In this document: positions 56,212-64,000 of the stretch, piece after piece | Position numbering within the stretch: the stretch's first letter is position 1 | How the letters are laid out: the number at the start of each line of letters is the position of its first letter | DNA from: Psychrobacter sp. JB385 | GTDB taxonomy: Bacteria; Pseudomonadota; Gammaproteobacteria; Pseudomonadales; Moraxellaceae | DNA: 64,000 nucleotides | Direction: 5' to 3' | NCBI RefSeq assembly: GCF_900163785.1 | Contig: NZ_FUKN01000013.1 | Span: 865,578 to 929,577 of the forward strand | Made by a program: the position numbers and the translations under genes | Notes under the pieces: generated by a model | What the model saw: the letters and a program-made list of their open reading frames with translations, nothing else | The model's database searches: none | Told to the model about the DNA's origin: nothing

Positions 56212-56238
56212 ACTGCTATTTAATAAAAGGGATCTATC

Positions 56239-57207
56239 GTGTTAAGTCGAATTACGTTACGTCAGATGGAATATTTTGTCACTACCGCAGAAAGCGGCAG
56301 CATCATCATTGCATCTGAAAAAATACATATATCCTCGCCGTCCATATCAGCCGCGATTGCACATATGGAAGAAGAGCTTCATGTCCAACTGTTCATTCGC
56401 CAGCATGCTAAAGGCTTGCTTTTGACCGAAATTGGCGAGCAGGTAAAAGATGCCTGTAAAGTTATCTTGGCACAATCCTCTGATCTGTATTCAATGTCGG
56501 CTGACTTCACAGGCATTATGCGCGGCAAGATCAAAGTCGGTTGCTTTTCAGCCTTTGCGCCTTTTGTTTATGCTGAAATCATACATGGCTTTGCAAATTT
56601 GTATAAGCAGGTAGATGTAGAAGCGGTGATTGACGATCATCACAATTTAACGCAAGAGCTCACAAAAAACACTTTAGATCTGGCTTTACTGTATGACTTA
56701 CATATTGATGAAAACGTCATCAACTTTACGCCGCTGGCTGACTTACCGCCGTACGTCTTATTGTCCGAGACGCACCCGCTGGCCAAACATAAGGCTGTGA
56801 CATTAGAAGAGCTGGCTGAATATCCAATGATCCTGCTGGATATGCCCTACAGTAATGATTACTTCCTGTCTTTGTTTCGCAAGAACAACCTCAAGCCCAA
56901 CATTATCGACACCTGTAAATATGTCGATGTGATCCGCTCGATGGTGGGGAATAACATTGGCTACACCATCTTAAATGTTCGCCCAAAGAGCAACTTATCT
57001 AACGATGGTAAAAAATTGGTGATGGTCAGAATATCTGGCGATATGCGCCCCATGAAAATCGGCATTGCCACGCCCAAAAATGCCACCCTGACCAATGTGC
57101 AACAGGCATTTTCAAGTCGCTGCCAAGCCTTTATCTCCAACCAATACATACCTGGCATGAGTGTCTCGTATTTCTCCGAAGCACATATCAAAAACCAAAA
57201 AGAATAA
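56239..57207 (+). CDS. LysR-family regulator of the catabolic cluster
   Basis: A 322-residue regulator with a GTG start and AAGGGA 8 bases ahead. The helix-turn-helix spans residues 1-60 (TTAESGSIIIASEKIHISSP). The effector domain follows to about residue 305. It lies inside the cluster, cotranscribed with RidA and DUF1028 before it and the M20 deacetylase 9 bases after it. It is the obvious candidate to sense the pathway's inducer. Confidence 0.87.
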   Translation: MLSRITLRQMEYFVTTAESGSIIIASEKIHISSPSISAAIAHMEEELHVQLFIRQHAKGLLLTEIGEQVKDACKVILAQSSDLYSMSADFTGIMRGKIKVGCFSAFAPFVYAEIIHGFANLYKQVDVEAVIDDHHNLTQELTKNTLDLALLYDLHIDENVINFTPLADLPPYVLLSETHPLAKHKAVTLEELAEYPMILLDMPYSNDYFLSLFRKNNLKPNIIDTCKYVDVIRSMVGNNIGYTILNVRPKSNLSNDGKKLVMVRISGDMRPMKIGIATPKNATLTNVQQAFSSRCQAFISNQYIPGMSVSYFSEAHIKNQKE

Positions 57208-57216
57208 GGAAGGCGC

Positions 57217-58353
57217 ATGCAACATCACTCAGAATGCCTAACCGTATTAGAACAACTCATTGCTTTTGATACCACCTCTTACAAGAGTAATTTACCGCTG
57301 ATCGACTACGTCAAACACTATTTAGACCACGACAATATCGACATTACCATCGACTACAACGACGCACAAAACAAAGCCAATCTATTTATCAGCACAGGCC
57401 CTAAAGACAGCGCTGGCGTGTTGTTATCGGGCCATACCGATGTGGTGCCTGTTGAGGGGCAAGACTGGGACACCAACCCCTTCACAGCAGTATTCAAAAA
57501 TGACAATGTGTATGGTCGCGGCACGGCAGACATGAAAGGGTTTATTGCCTGCGCCTTGGTCATGATGAAAAGAGCGGCGGACATGCCCTTAACTTATCCG
57601 CTACAGCTGTGCCTGTCCTATGACGAAGAGATTGGTTGTGTGGGCGTCAGGCATATCCTAACGCAACTGAGCAGCATAATTGTGCCGCCTAGAGTCGTGA
57701 TTATCGGTGAGCCGACCTTGATGGATGTGGCCACCAGCCATAAAGGCAAGGCTGTGTTTCAAGTGAGCTTTCACGGTACAGAGGGGCATTCTGCGCTAGC
57801 GCCAAACTACGCCAATGCCATCCACGCGGCAAGTGCCTTTGTACAAAGCTTGATTGACAGTCAGCAAGTGATTGCCAAAGAAGGTCATCAGGATACGGGG
57901 TATGACATTCCGTACTCGACCATTCATGTGGGCAAGATTCACGGCGGCACCGCGTTAAATGTCGTACCCAATCTGTGTCAATTAGATTATGAAATTCGCA
58001 ATGTCGCAGAAGACAGTATTGCCACGATCCAAGCACAGATTTTAGAGCATTTTGCGGAAAAAGACTCAGGCTATCGTTATGAGATGCAAGACATCAATCA
58101 ATATCCTGGGCTAATGACCAACCACGGCCAGCCAGAGTTGAAAAGCATTCAGGCGTTATTGCCACAGTCCAATATCACCAAACTCTCTTTTGGTACAGAG
58201 GCAGGCTTGTTCCAGCAACATTTTGACTCGCCCATTTTGGTTTGTGGCCCAGGCTCTATCGAGGTTGCTCACAAACCCAATGAATACATTGCTATTAGCC
58301 AATTAAACGCTTGCAGTCACTTTCTAGACAAGCTGGTTGCGACATTATTATAG
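57217..58353 (+). CDS. M20-family deacetylase/amidohydrolase (ArgE-like)
   Basis: A 378-residue metallohydrolase similar to acetylornithine deacetylase. The zinc-ligand and catalytic motifs are present: H73 and D75 in SGHTDVVPVEG, D105 in GRGTADMKGF, and the E137-E138 pair in YDEEIGCVGVR. A dimerisation domain with GTEGHSALAP follows. The biosynthetic argE would not be expected beside RidA, DUF1028 and an amino-acid transporter, so a catabolic role removing an N-acyl group is inferred. GGAAGG precedes the ATG by 4 bases. Confidence 0.88.
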   Translation: MQHHSECLTVLEQLIAFDTTSYKSNLPLIDYVKHYLDHDNIDITIDYNDAQNKANLFISTGPKDSAGVLLSGHTDVVPVEGQDWDTNPFTAVFKNDNVYGRGTADMKGFIACALVMMKRAADMPLTYPLQLCLSYDEEIGCVGVRHILTQLSSIIVPPRVVIIGEPTLMDVATSHKGKAVFQVSFHGTEGHSALAPNYANAIHAASAFVQSLIDSQQVIAKEGHQDTGYDIPYSTIHVGKIHGGTALNVVPNLCQLDYEIRNVAEDSIATIQAQILEHFAEKDSGYRYEMQDINQYPGLMTNHGQPELKSIQALLPQSNITKLSFGTEAGLFQQHFDSPILVCGPGSIEVAHKPNEYIAISQLNACSHFLDKLVATLL

Positions 58354-58386
58354 CTTCACTCCTTAACGAATTTTAGAGGACAGATC

Positions 58387-59901
58387 ATGCAATTTGATTG
58401 GGCATATACTTTTAGCTTGCTAAAAGACACAAACTTTTGGCAAGCCACCTTGACCGTGATTGAGCTTAGCGTATTAGTATGGGTTTTGGGCATCGTCCTT
58501 GGCTTTGTGATGGCACTGGGTAAAAAATCTAAACTCAAACCTGTCTCGTTACTAAGCCGCGCCTATATATGGCTGTTTCGCAGTATTCCTTTGTTGGTGC
58601 TTCTGATTTTTATCTACAGTATGCCGCAGGTGTTTCCACAGACCAGCGTGATCCTGTCTTCATCGTTTATGTCTGGTCTGATTGCTTTAACCTTATGTGA
58701 GACTGCCTACATCGCTGAGATTCATCGCGGCGGCCTGAACTCAGTTCATCAAGCTCAGATAGAGGCAGGCAAGGCCTTAGGCATCAAACCAATGGGTATT
58801 CAACGACTCATTGTGGTGCCGCAAGCGTTAAGAATAGCGCTGCCAACCTTGAGCAATGAGTTTGTGGTTATCGTTAAACTCACCTCACTGGTATCAGTTA
58901 TTTCTTTGACTGAGATTCTATTGGTCGGACAGCGTTTGTATGCACAGAACTTCTTAGTGCTTGAAACCATGCTGGCGGTCGCATTTTACTACATCCTGAT
59001 TGTCACTGTTTTTGGCTTCTTGATTCAGCGCTTTGAGAAGTTTATCGATATCACGCAAAAGAAGCCTGGTATTTTGAAAGAAGGCGAGTTAGTTGGTAAT
59101 ATCAGTAGCAATAAATCATTGAACAATTACAAAGAAATAAACCAAGAGCGAAAAGGCGATTATGCGCTGGAAGCCATTAATATCCATAAATCCTATGGCG
59201 AGCACCATGTACTAAAAGGTATTGATCTTAACGTAAAATGGGGCGAGGTGGTGTCGATTATTGGCCCATCAGGCTCAGGGAAAACCACCTTTATTCGTAC
59301 GTTAAATAGCTTGGAAGCGCTTAATAAAGGCACGGTTAATTTGATGGGTAATCCATTTCTAAAGGATACCGTTCTAACCGATAAATCCAAGCCCTTTAGA
59401 GAGCAAATTATAAATATTGGTATGGTGTTTCAGAATTTTAACTTGTTCCCGCATAAGACCGTGTTAGAAAATATCATGCTGGCACCGCAGTACCACAAGG
59501 TGTATGACAAAGGCATCAATCAGCTGACTGCCATTGCAATGCTCGATAAAGTCGGCATGAAGGCCCATGCAAAAAAATACCCGCATCAGCTCTCAGGTGG
59601 TCAGCAGCAGCGGGTAGCGATTGCCCGTGCACTGGCGATGGAACCGTCGATTATCTTGTTCGATGAGCCGACCTCAGCGCTAGATCCTGAGCTGGTGAGT
59701 GAAGTACTAAAAGTAATGGAACAACTTGCCAAAGAAGGCTTGACCATGATTATTGTCACGCATGAGATGAGCTTTGCTTTTGATATTTCCGACCGTGTTA
59801 TCTTTATGGAAGGCGGTCATATTGTTGAGCAAGGATCACCTGAGGCGCTTAGAAACAGTACCAACGAGCGCTTTAATCAGTTTGTACAAAATATCAATTA
59901 A
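58387..59901 (+). CDS. Amino-acid ABC transporter, fused permease and ATPase
   Basis: A 504-residue fusion. Residues 1-225 are a HisM/GlnP-type permease with the EAA loop [14 protein letters not shown] at 126-139. A linker follows, then the ATPase: Walker A GPSGSGKT at 293-300, signature LSGGQ at 402-406, and Walker B FDEP at 425-428. It imports polar amino acids or derivatives across the inner membrane. The permease and ATPase are normally separate polypeptides; the fused form is less common. Its likely binding protein is the lipoprotein encoded 1.1 kb downstream. Confidence 0.92.
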   Translation: MQFDWAYTFSLLKDTNFWQATLTVIELSVLVWVLGIVLGFVMALGKKSKLKPVSLLSRAYIWLFRSIPLLVLLIFIYSMPQVFPQTSVILSSSFMSGLIALTLCETAYIAEIHRGGLNSVHQAQIEAGKALGIKPMGIQRLIVVPQALRIALPTLSNEFVVIVKLTSLVSVISLTEILLVGQRLYAQNFLVLETMLAVAFYYILIVTVFGFLIQRFEKFIDITQKKPGILKEGELVGNISSNKSLNNYKEINQERKGDYALEAINIHKSYGEHHVLKGIDLNVKWGEVVSIIGPSGSGKTTFIRTLNSLEALNKGTVNLMGNPFLKDTVLTDKSKPFREQIINIGMVFQNFNLFPHKTVLENIMLAPQYHKVYDKGINQLTAIAMLDKVGMKAHAKKYPHQLSGGQQQRVAIARALAMEPSIILFDEPTSALDPELVSEVLKVMEQLAKEGLTMIIVTHEMSFAFDISDRVIFMEGGHIVEQGSPEALRNSTNERFNQFVQNIN

Positions 59902-59951
59902 AAGTAATGACTGATTTTCATAGATCAGTTTTTATATTAATCAGAGTCGCT

Positions 59952-59989
59952 AAAAAAGCCCTTATATCATCGTATATAAGGGCTTTTTC
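59952..59989 (+). terminator. Terminator after the ABC transporter gene
   Basis: Perfect stem AAAAAGCCCTTATAT / ATATAAGGGCTTTTT with a six-base loop and T-run, 50 bases after the transporter stop. It closes the first part of the catabolic cluster and may also serve the convergent aldolase-like gene. Confidence 0.9.
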
Positions 59990-60066
59990 TTTAGCATTGT
60001 ATCTTTTATATCAGGCAAGTATGGATGGGCTGGACAAATAGAGTTTTACTAAAAATAGATTAAAAA

Positions 60067-60816
60067 TTATTCCATAAAATCAGGCTCTTGTATCAGCAGT
60101 AGCCGTTTAACCTCTTCTAAATGTGCTTCGCTAAAGTCCTCAATAGACTCCCAGTCCTGAGCCGTCTTTTCTGCGACGTCATCGGGGATGAGGCGCAATG
60201 GCTGATTGGTCGCGTAGGCAGTTGTGAGCACTTGGCAGGCACGCTCAATGGTGTACATGTCATCAAATGCCACACCGATGCTGTGCGAGCCGATCAGCAC
60301 CCCATGATTGCCCATCATCAGACGACTATGCTCGCCTAATAAGCTGGCGAGTCGTTTGCCTTCCGCGTTGCTATCAGCCATACCTTGATAGCAATCATCG
60401 TAGCTCACACGGTTAAAATAGCGCGCCGTGTTTTGATCAATTGGTTTGATGATCGGATCTTTTAGCGTCGAGATGGTGGTGGTATAAATCGGATGTAAAT
60501 GCAGCACGCATTTGATATCTGGTCGCAAAAGATGGATTTGGCTGTGTATGGCCCACGCGGTGGGGTCAATTTTTGCTAATAACTCGTCATTAGGATTATT
60601 GGTATCTAACAAAATTAAATCACTGGCTTTAATGGTAGAAAAGTGTTGCCATTTTGGATTTATCAGAAATTGACTGCCATCTTCAGATACCGACGCACTG
60701 AAATGGTTGGCGACTGCCTCGTGCATGTTCAGGCGTGCAAACCAACGAAAACAAGCCGCAAGGTCAATACGTGCCTGTGCTTCGCTTTTAAGATTGTTAT
60801 TCTTAAATTCACTCAT
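60067..60816 (-). CDS. Class II aldolase/adducin-family protein lacking the catalytic Glu
   Basis: A 249-residue protein of the fuculose-aldolase/adducin fold. The metal-binding histidines are kept: H106 and H108 in VLHLHP and H171 in GNHGV. Where aldolases have the catalytic Glu (SSEW) it has A87 in DPTAWAIH, the pattern of adducin-like members, so a retro-aldol role is doubtful. It lies between the two parts of the catabolic cluster on the opposite strand, divergent from the binding lipoprotein, suggesting a role in the same pathway. Confidence 0.82.
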   Translation of the reverse strand: MSEFKNNNLKSEAQARIDLAACFRWFARLNMHEAVANHFSASVSEDGSQFLINPKWQHFSTIKASDLILLDTNNPNDELLAKIDPTAWAIHSQIHLLRPDIKCVLHLHPIYTTTISTLKDPIIKPIDQNTARYFNRVSYDDCYQGMADSNAEGKRLASLLGEHSRLMMGNHGVLIGSHSIGVAFDDMYTIERACQVLTTAYATNQPLRLIPDDVAEKTAQDWESIEDFSEAHLEEVKRLLLIQEPDFME

Positions 60817-60957
60817 AAATCACCTCTGTATGTAAAATTATTACTATACAGAGTGCATTGAAAGCAAAGCGATTTTTTTAAATAGGATTTGCAGTAGTAG
60901 TGGGTAGGTTTTTCAAAATTGCTTTTAATAGGTCGTCTTTAGTATAAATGAGTTAAG

Positions 60958-60974
60958 CGATAAAGAGGTTATCG
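60958..60974. promoter_or_regulatory. Perfect dyad between the aldolase-like and lipoprotein genes
   Basis: CGATAA-N5-TTATCG, 52 bases ahead of the lipoprotein ATG and 141 ahead of the divergent gene. A candidate operator by symmetry and position. Confidence 0.5.
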
Positions 60975-61025
60975 ACACCTTGAGTACGGTTGTTTAAATT
61001 CATTAACCCACTAGGAATGACTACG

Positions 61026-61892
61026 ATGAAGCCATTAAAACTGATGTTACTTTCTGCCGCTGCAGGCTTGGTATTAAACGCCTGTTCGAGTGAAGCACCT
61101 GCCACTACGCAAGAAAACAGCGCTGCTACTACTGAGAGTGCCAGTGCTGGTACTGACAAGCGAGTACTGACCATAGGCTCTGATATGACCTTTCCGCCCT
61201 ATGAGTATCTGGATGAACAAGGCAATCCAGGCGGGGTAGATGTGGAGATTATGGCCAAATTAGCAGAGCTTAATGGTGATATCACACCCAAATGGGAAGA
61301 CACCAGATGGGCAAACCTCATTCCCGGACTAAAAGGGGATAAGTTTGATGTGCTGTATTCGTCAATGTACATTACTAAAGATCGCTTAGCGCAGATTGAT
61401 ATGATTCCTTATTACAAAACGGACATCTCGCTACTGGTGCGTGGCGATTCAGACATGGCGCCACAAGGCGCAGATGACTTATGTGGTCAAAAAGTTGGCG
61501 CGATGAAAGGCACAGAATTTGTCAATCAATTGGGGAAAATATCTGCCAAATGCGTGGAACAAAACCAAGGCGCTATCGAAATTCGTGAATACGAAACCTC
61601 ACCACAAACCTCTCAAGCATTACTGTCTAGAGCGGTAGATATTCAGTATGATGATGCCGCCGTCATGAAAGCTGCGGAAATGAAGCTTGGTGACCGCGTC
61701 AAAATCACCTCAACACAAGAGCTATATCCCATTGTCGGCGGGATCGGTGTGAAAAAAGGTGATACTGAAACCTATCAAATAATCTCAGACGGTATCGAAC
61801 AAATGAAACAGTCTGGTGATTTGGAAAAACTACTGAGTGTCTACGGTCTGACTGTTCCAACTCAAGCAGATATTGATCAAATAATGAATTAA
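61026..61892 (+). CDS. Amino-acid ABC transporter substrate-binding lipoprotein
   Basis: A 288-residue protein. The start at 61026 has AGGA 9 bases ahead and gives a clean signal peptide with the lipobox LNAC (LVLNACSSEAP), so it should be a lipoprotein. The family-3 binding fold begins GSDMTFPPYEYLDEQGNPGG and includes YITKDRLAQIDM, whose Arg commonly binds the alpha-carboxylate of an amino acid. It should serve the fused permease-ATPase. Expressed from its own divergent promoter region, and followed by the PhyH gene after 19 bases. Confidence 0.9.
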   Translation: MKPLKLMLLSAAAGLVLNACSSEAPATTQENSAATTESASAGTDKRVLTIGSDMTFPPYEYLDEQGNPGGVDVEIMAKLAELNGDITPKWEDTRWANLIPGLKGDKFDVLYSSMYITKDRLAQIDMIPYYKTDISLLVRGDSDMAPQGADDLCGQKVGAMKGTEFVNQLGKISAKCVEQNQGAIEIREYETSPQTSQALLSRAVDIQYDDAAVMKAAEMKLGDRVKITSTQELYPIVGGIGVKKGDTETYQIISDGIEQMKQSGDLEKLLSVYGLTVPTQADIDQIMN

Positions 61893-61911
61893 TGTAGGGA
61901 AGGGGGCGCAA

Positions 61912-62781
61912 ATGTTAACCAACGAACAAATTCAGCAGTATCACGATAAGGGCTATTTAGTAGTAGAAAACGCGATTGATTCTACTGATCTCACAGACCT
62001 TCTTAATCAAATAAATTTTTGGATAGATGAGAGTAAGGTGCATACCGAAGCTTGGGGTTCAACATTAGATGGTAGAGCAAGGTTTGATATTGATCCAAAA
62101 GATCATAGTGCCAAAAACCCCTCTCTACGCCGTGTGACATCACCAACAGAAATCTCTGAGTCCTTTGCCAATATGGCACTTAAATCCAATATGTCAGACA
62201 TGGCAAGCGACTTGATAGGCGGTAATGGCACATGCTTTCACCATAGCAAAATCAATGCCAAGTTGCCCAATACATCGACTACCGTTAAATGGCACCAAGA
62301 CTTTCCGTTTACGCCGCACACCAATGATGACATGCTCACCGCATTGCTGATGATTGGTGAGGTTACGATGGAAAACGGACCGCTGCTGGTGGTGCCCGGT
62401 AGTCATAAAGAAAATCTTTTTTCCCATTGGGAAAATGGGAAGTTTGTCGGTAAAGTGAGTGATGACATAGAATCAGAAAAATGCCAACAGTTTGTACCCT
62501 GTATCGGTAAGCCAGGTTCTATATGCTTTATGCATAGCAGATTACTGCATTCATCAGGACCGAATCAAAGCGATTTGCCAAGATATCTATTCATCTCGGT
62601 ATACAAGGCAGAAGATGCACATGCGCTATCACCAAACCCGTTACCAAGTAAGCATGAGGGCGCTTTGGTAAAAGGTGCGATAAGTGGCAATGTTAGATTG
62701 ACTCCCAACCTTGTACAGCTGCCAGAAATACCTAAGGGTGCATCGTTTTTTACTCAGCAAGAAATGGCAACGATGGGTTAG
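61912..62781 (+). CDS. Phytanoyl-CoA-dioxygenase-family hydroxylase
   Basis: A 289-residue non-haem Fe(II)/2-oxoglutarate oxygenase. The iron ligands are H128 and D130 in KWHQDF and the distal H213 in LLHSSGPN, with R224 (PRYLF) as the likely 2-oxoglutarate-binding Arg. Relatives include ectoine hydroxylase and amino-acid hydroxylases. AGGGGG precedes the ATG by 6 bases, and it is tightly linked to the binding lipoprotein. It probably hydroxylates the imported compound or an intermediate, a first oxidative step of the pathway. Confidence 0.87.
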   Translation: MLTNEQIQQYHDKGYLVVENAIDSTDLTDLLNQINFWIDESKVHTEAWGSTLDGRARFDIDPKDHSAKNPSLRRVTSPTEISESFANMALKSNMSDMASDLIGGNGTCFHHSKINAKLPNTSTTVKWHQDFPFTPHTNDDMLTALLMIGEVTMENGPLLVVPGSHKENLFSHWENGKFVGKVSDDIESEKCQQFVPCIGKPGSICFMHSRLLHSSGPNQSDLPRYLFISVYKAEDAHALSPNPLPSKHEGALVKGAISGNVRLTPNLVQLPEIPKGASFFTQQEMATMG

Positions 62782-63225
62782 TATGACTACAATGATATAA
62801 CAGTAGTAAAGATTATATTCATCGCCGTATAGAAAGGCAGATACTAAGGATAGTGTCTGTCTTTCTATACGGCGATTGTTTAAGTGGAGCAAGACAGTAT
62901 TCTATTGAGCAATCCTAGAGAGGATATTTTTAATGGCTATACTGATAGCTGACAGTTTAGTTAAATAGCAATGTATCTATACCGTGATAGTATCGAAGGT
63001 TCCGTAAATAGATTACTTGAGATTGCTTATTTAACATAATATACATTATGCGAAAACTAACTAATGGTTTTAGGGGTGAGACTAACCAATGGTTTATTGA
63101 CAGTCTAGAACTCACTGTAATGCCTTAACGCTTGCCCATAGCGAAAAGATGCTATGTGCGCTACAGGCTGATAATTGAGGGGTCTCTATCGTCATTTACC
63201 GAAAAGCTGTAACTGGAGGAAAAAG
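62782..63225. other. Intergenic stretch at the right end of the cluster
   Basis: About 440 bases with the 25-bp hairpin at 62821 and otherwise AT-rich sequence. CTAACTAATGGTTTTA near 63059 is echoed by CTAACCAATGGTTTAT near 63083. No gene seen. Confidence 0.4.
62821..62876. repeat. Long inverted repeat (25-bp arms)
   Basis: Two 25-base arms, beginning ATCGCCGTATAGAAAG and ending CTTTCTATACGGCGAT, are complementary with two G-T pairs and a six-base loop. No T-run follows on either strand, so it is not a standard terminator. It lies 39 bases after the PhyH stop. Confidence 0.8.
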
Positions 63226-63260
63226 AAAAAGCCCACGTATATAAAATACATGGGCTTTTG
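63226..63260 (-). terminator. Terminator of the downstream small gene
   Basis: Arms AAAAGCCCAcGTAT and ATACATGGGCTTTT; on the minus strand it follows the 76-residue gene and ends in a T-rich tract. Confidence 0.75.
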
Positions 63261-63287
63261 TATCAGAAATTACTGAGGAACTAGTTG

Positions 63288-63518
63288 CTAACTTACCTCT
63301 GAAATCAGTAGCTCACTTGTAAAATTAACAGAGTTAAATTTATAAAATCGGTCATCAACTACAAACTCACAATTCTCTGAATCTTGCTTAATTAAGACTT
63401 CTGAAATAACACCTTCTACAGTAACAACTAAATAATCCAGAGACGCAGAACCCTTGAAAGGTTTATGTGTAAACTTGACCTGAGCACCTAGATATTTGGT
63501 AAAATCTTGAATAGCCAT
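63288..63518 (-). CDS. Hypothetical small protein
   Basis: A 76-residue protein of unknown family, mostly beta-strand in pattern (LDYLVVTVEGVISEVLIKQ), with no membrane helix or Cys motif. GGAG lies 9 bases ahead of the ATG. The ribbon-helix-helix gene is upstream on the same strand with a 76-base gap, so the two may be cotranscribed. The terminator at 63226 ends the unit. AT-rich, with the look of plasmid or island DNA. Confidence 0.6.
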   Translation of the reverse strand: MAIQDFTKYLGAQVKFTHKPFKGSASLDYLVVTVEGVISEVLIKQDSENCEFVVDDRFYKFNSVNFTSELLISEVS

Positions 63519-63594
63519 AATACGAACTCCTACTTAGTTCTGTTGTGGTTAGCAAGGCTTAAAGATTGCAGTCTTTAAGCTTTGTGTTTATAGA

Positions 63595-63798
63595 TTAAAA
63601 ATTCCTGTTGTAATTCTCTACATCCAGTCTCTGCTTAGCAACCGCCTTCCTCATGAATGAATTCAATTCCCTGGACACATCAGAATAATTAGCCTTACAG
63701 AGCTTGGTAAACTCCTCCTTTAGCTCAGAATTGACCCTAAAGGTGATCGTTGTATCAAGCTCAGTACTAAAATCAGTTTTGCCAGTATCGAAGAACAT
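63595..63798 (-). CDS. Ribbon-helix-helix DNA-binding protein (CopG/Arc-like)
   Basis: A 67-residue protein. A strand TTITFRVNSELKEEF is followed by two helices (FTKLCKANYSDVSRE and SFMRKAVAKQRLD), the ribbon-helix-helix pattern. Such proteins act as dimeric repressors in plasmids, islands and toxin-antitoxin loci. No clear ribosome site. A 13-bp-armed inverted repeat lies 42 bases upstream, a fitting autoregulatory operator. The downstream 76-residue protein is not a recognised toxin. Confidence 0.7.
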   Translation of the reverse strand: MFFDTGKTDFSTELDTTITFRVNSELKEEFTKLCKANYSDVSRELNSFMRKAVAKQRLDVENYNRNF

Positions 63799-63839
63799 AT
63801 TTAAACCCGTAAAAGATGAAAGCAGACCCCTACTTTATC

Positions 63840-63869
63840 ATTAGTACATTGTAATAACAACGTACTAAT
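63840..63869. promoter_or_regulatory. Candidate RHH operator
   Basis: Arms ATTAGTACATTGT and ACAACGTACTAAT, 13 bp with one mismatch and a four-base spacer, just upstream of the ribbon-helix-helix gene. Confidence 0.6.
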
Positions 63870-63959
63870 TAAGAATATTTATAAAAAACAAAGGAAAACC
63901 TTTAGCAGCAAGGGATAGAGAGGTAAAAAAGATAGGTATATAGGACGAAATCTCGGACT

Positions 63960-63988
63960 AGAGTCCACCATTAGAATACGTGGACTCT
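63960..63988. terminator. Hairpin near the right end
   Basis: Arms AGAGTCCAC and GTGGACTCT with an 11-base loop, then TTTTA on the plus strand. A probable terminator for a transcript outside or at the edge of the window. Confidence 0.55.
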
Positions 63989-64000
63989 TTTACGCCCCGC

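Noticed and set aside
57217..58353. Biosynthetic argE
   Set aside because: The neighbours are an importer, RidA, DUF1028 and a regulator rather than arginine genes, so a catabolic paralogue is more likely.
62821..62876. CRISPR repeat
   Set aside because: Only one palindromic unit, no spaced copies and no cas genes in the window.

Overview
The window looks like chromosome of a psychrotolerant marine-type gammaproteobacterium of the Moraxellaceae, most likely Psychrobacter. This is an inference from moderate-to-low GC, the recC-recB-recD order with oversized subunits, the AcnD/PrpF form of the methylcitrate cycle, and several families I associate with Psychrobacter and Acinetobacter. No rRNA, CRISPR array or intact insertion sequence is visible. 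One tRNA gene (Arg, anticodon CCT) is present.

Layout. 0-2.7 kb: a LysR regulator, tRNA-Arg, and two minus-strand genes of unknown role, one a membrane-anchored relic of a ModA-like binding protein. 3.1-14.5 kb: recC, recB and recD, encoding the RecBCD helicase-nuclease, all much longer than in E. coli. 14.5-17.9 kb: hpt, an unknown gene and a CstA-type transporter. 18.0-23.7 kb: a small CC-ending protein, an ArsA/Get3-like ATPase, a DUF3482 GTPase, a sterol-desaturase-like hydroxylase and a DUF2868 membrane protein; this group may be functionally linked. 23.9-27.3 kb: an SDR enzyme, an ElaA-like acetyltransferase and an MsbA-type ABC exporter.

27.4-35.5 kb is the methylcitrate (propionate) locus on the minus strand: prpB, prpC, a small membrane protein, acnD, an inserted yefM/yoeB toxin-antitoxin pair, prpF, and a DUF4145 protein. 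Next come an NRAMP-superfamily transporter that lacks the canonical metal ligands and its LysR regulator (35.8-38.4 kb), a bitopic membrane protein, and an amine/amino-acid block (39.5-45.4 kb) with an FAD oxidoreductase, two EamA exporters, a LysE exporter and a divergent MocR regulator.

45.4-48.3 kb is a small integrase-bearing island with one cargo gene, a two-TM coiled-coil protein. 48.4-54.8 kb holds oxidoreductases, a GST, LysR and TetR regulators and a flavin monooxygenase. It also carries clear recombination scars: a 79-bp perfect direct repeat and two gene fragments. 55.1-62.8 kb is a self-contained uptake and catabolism cluster: RidA, DUF1028, LysR, M20 deacetylase, fused ABC permease-ATPase, adducin-like aldolase homologue, binding lipoprotein and PhyH dioxygenase. 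It is probably for a modified amino acid, and it is the best candidate here for an undescribed pathway. The last kilobase has two small genes, one a ribbon-helix-helix protein, and looks like the edge of an accessory element.
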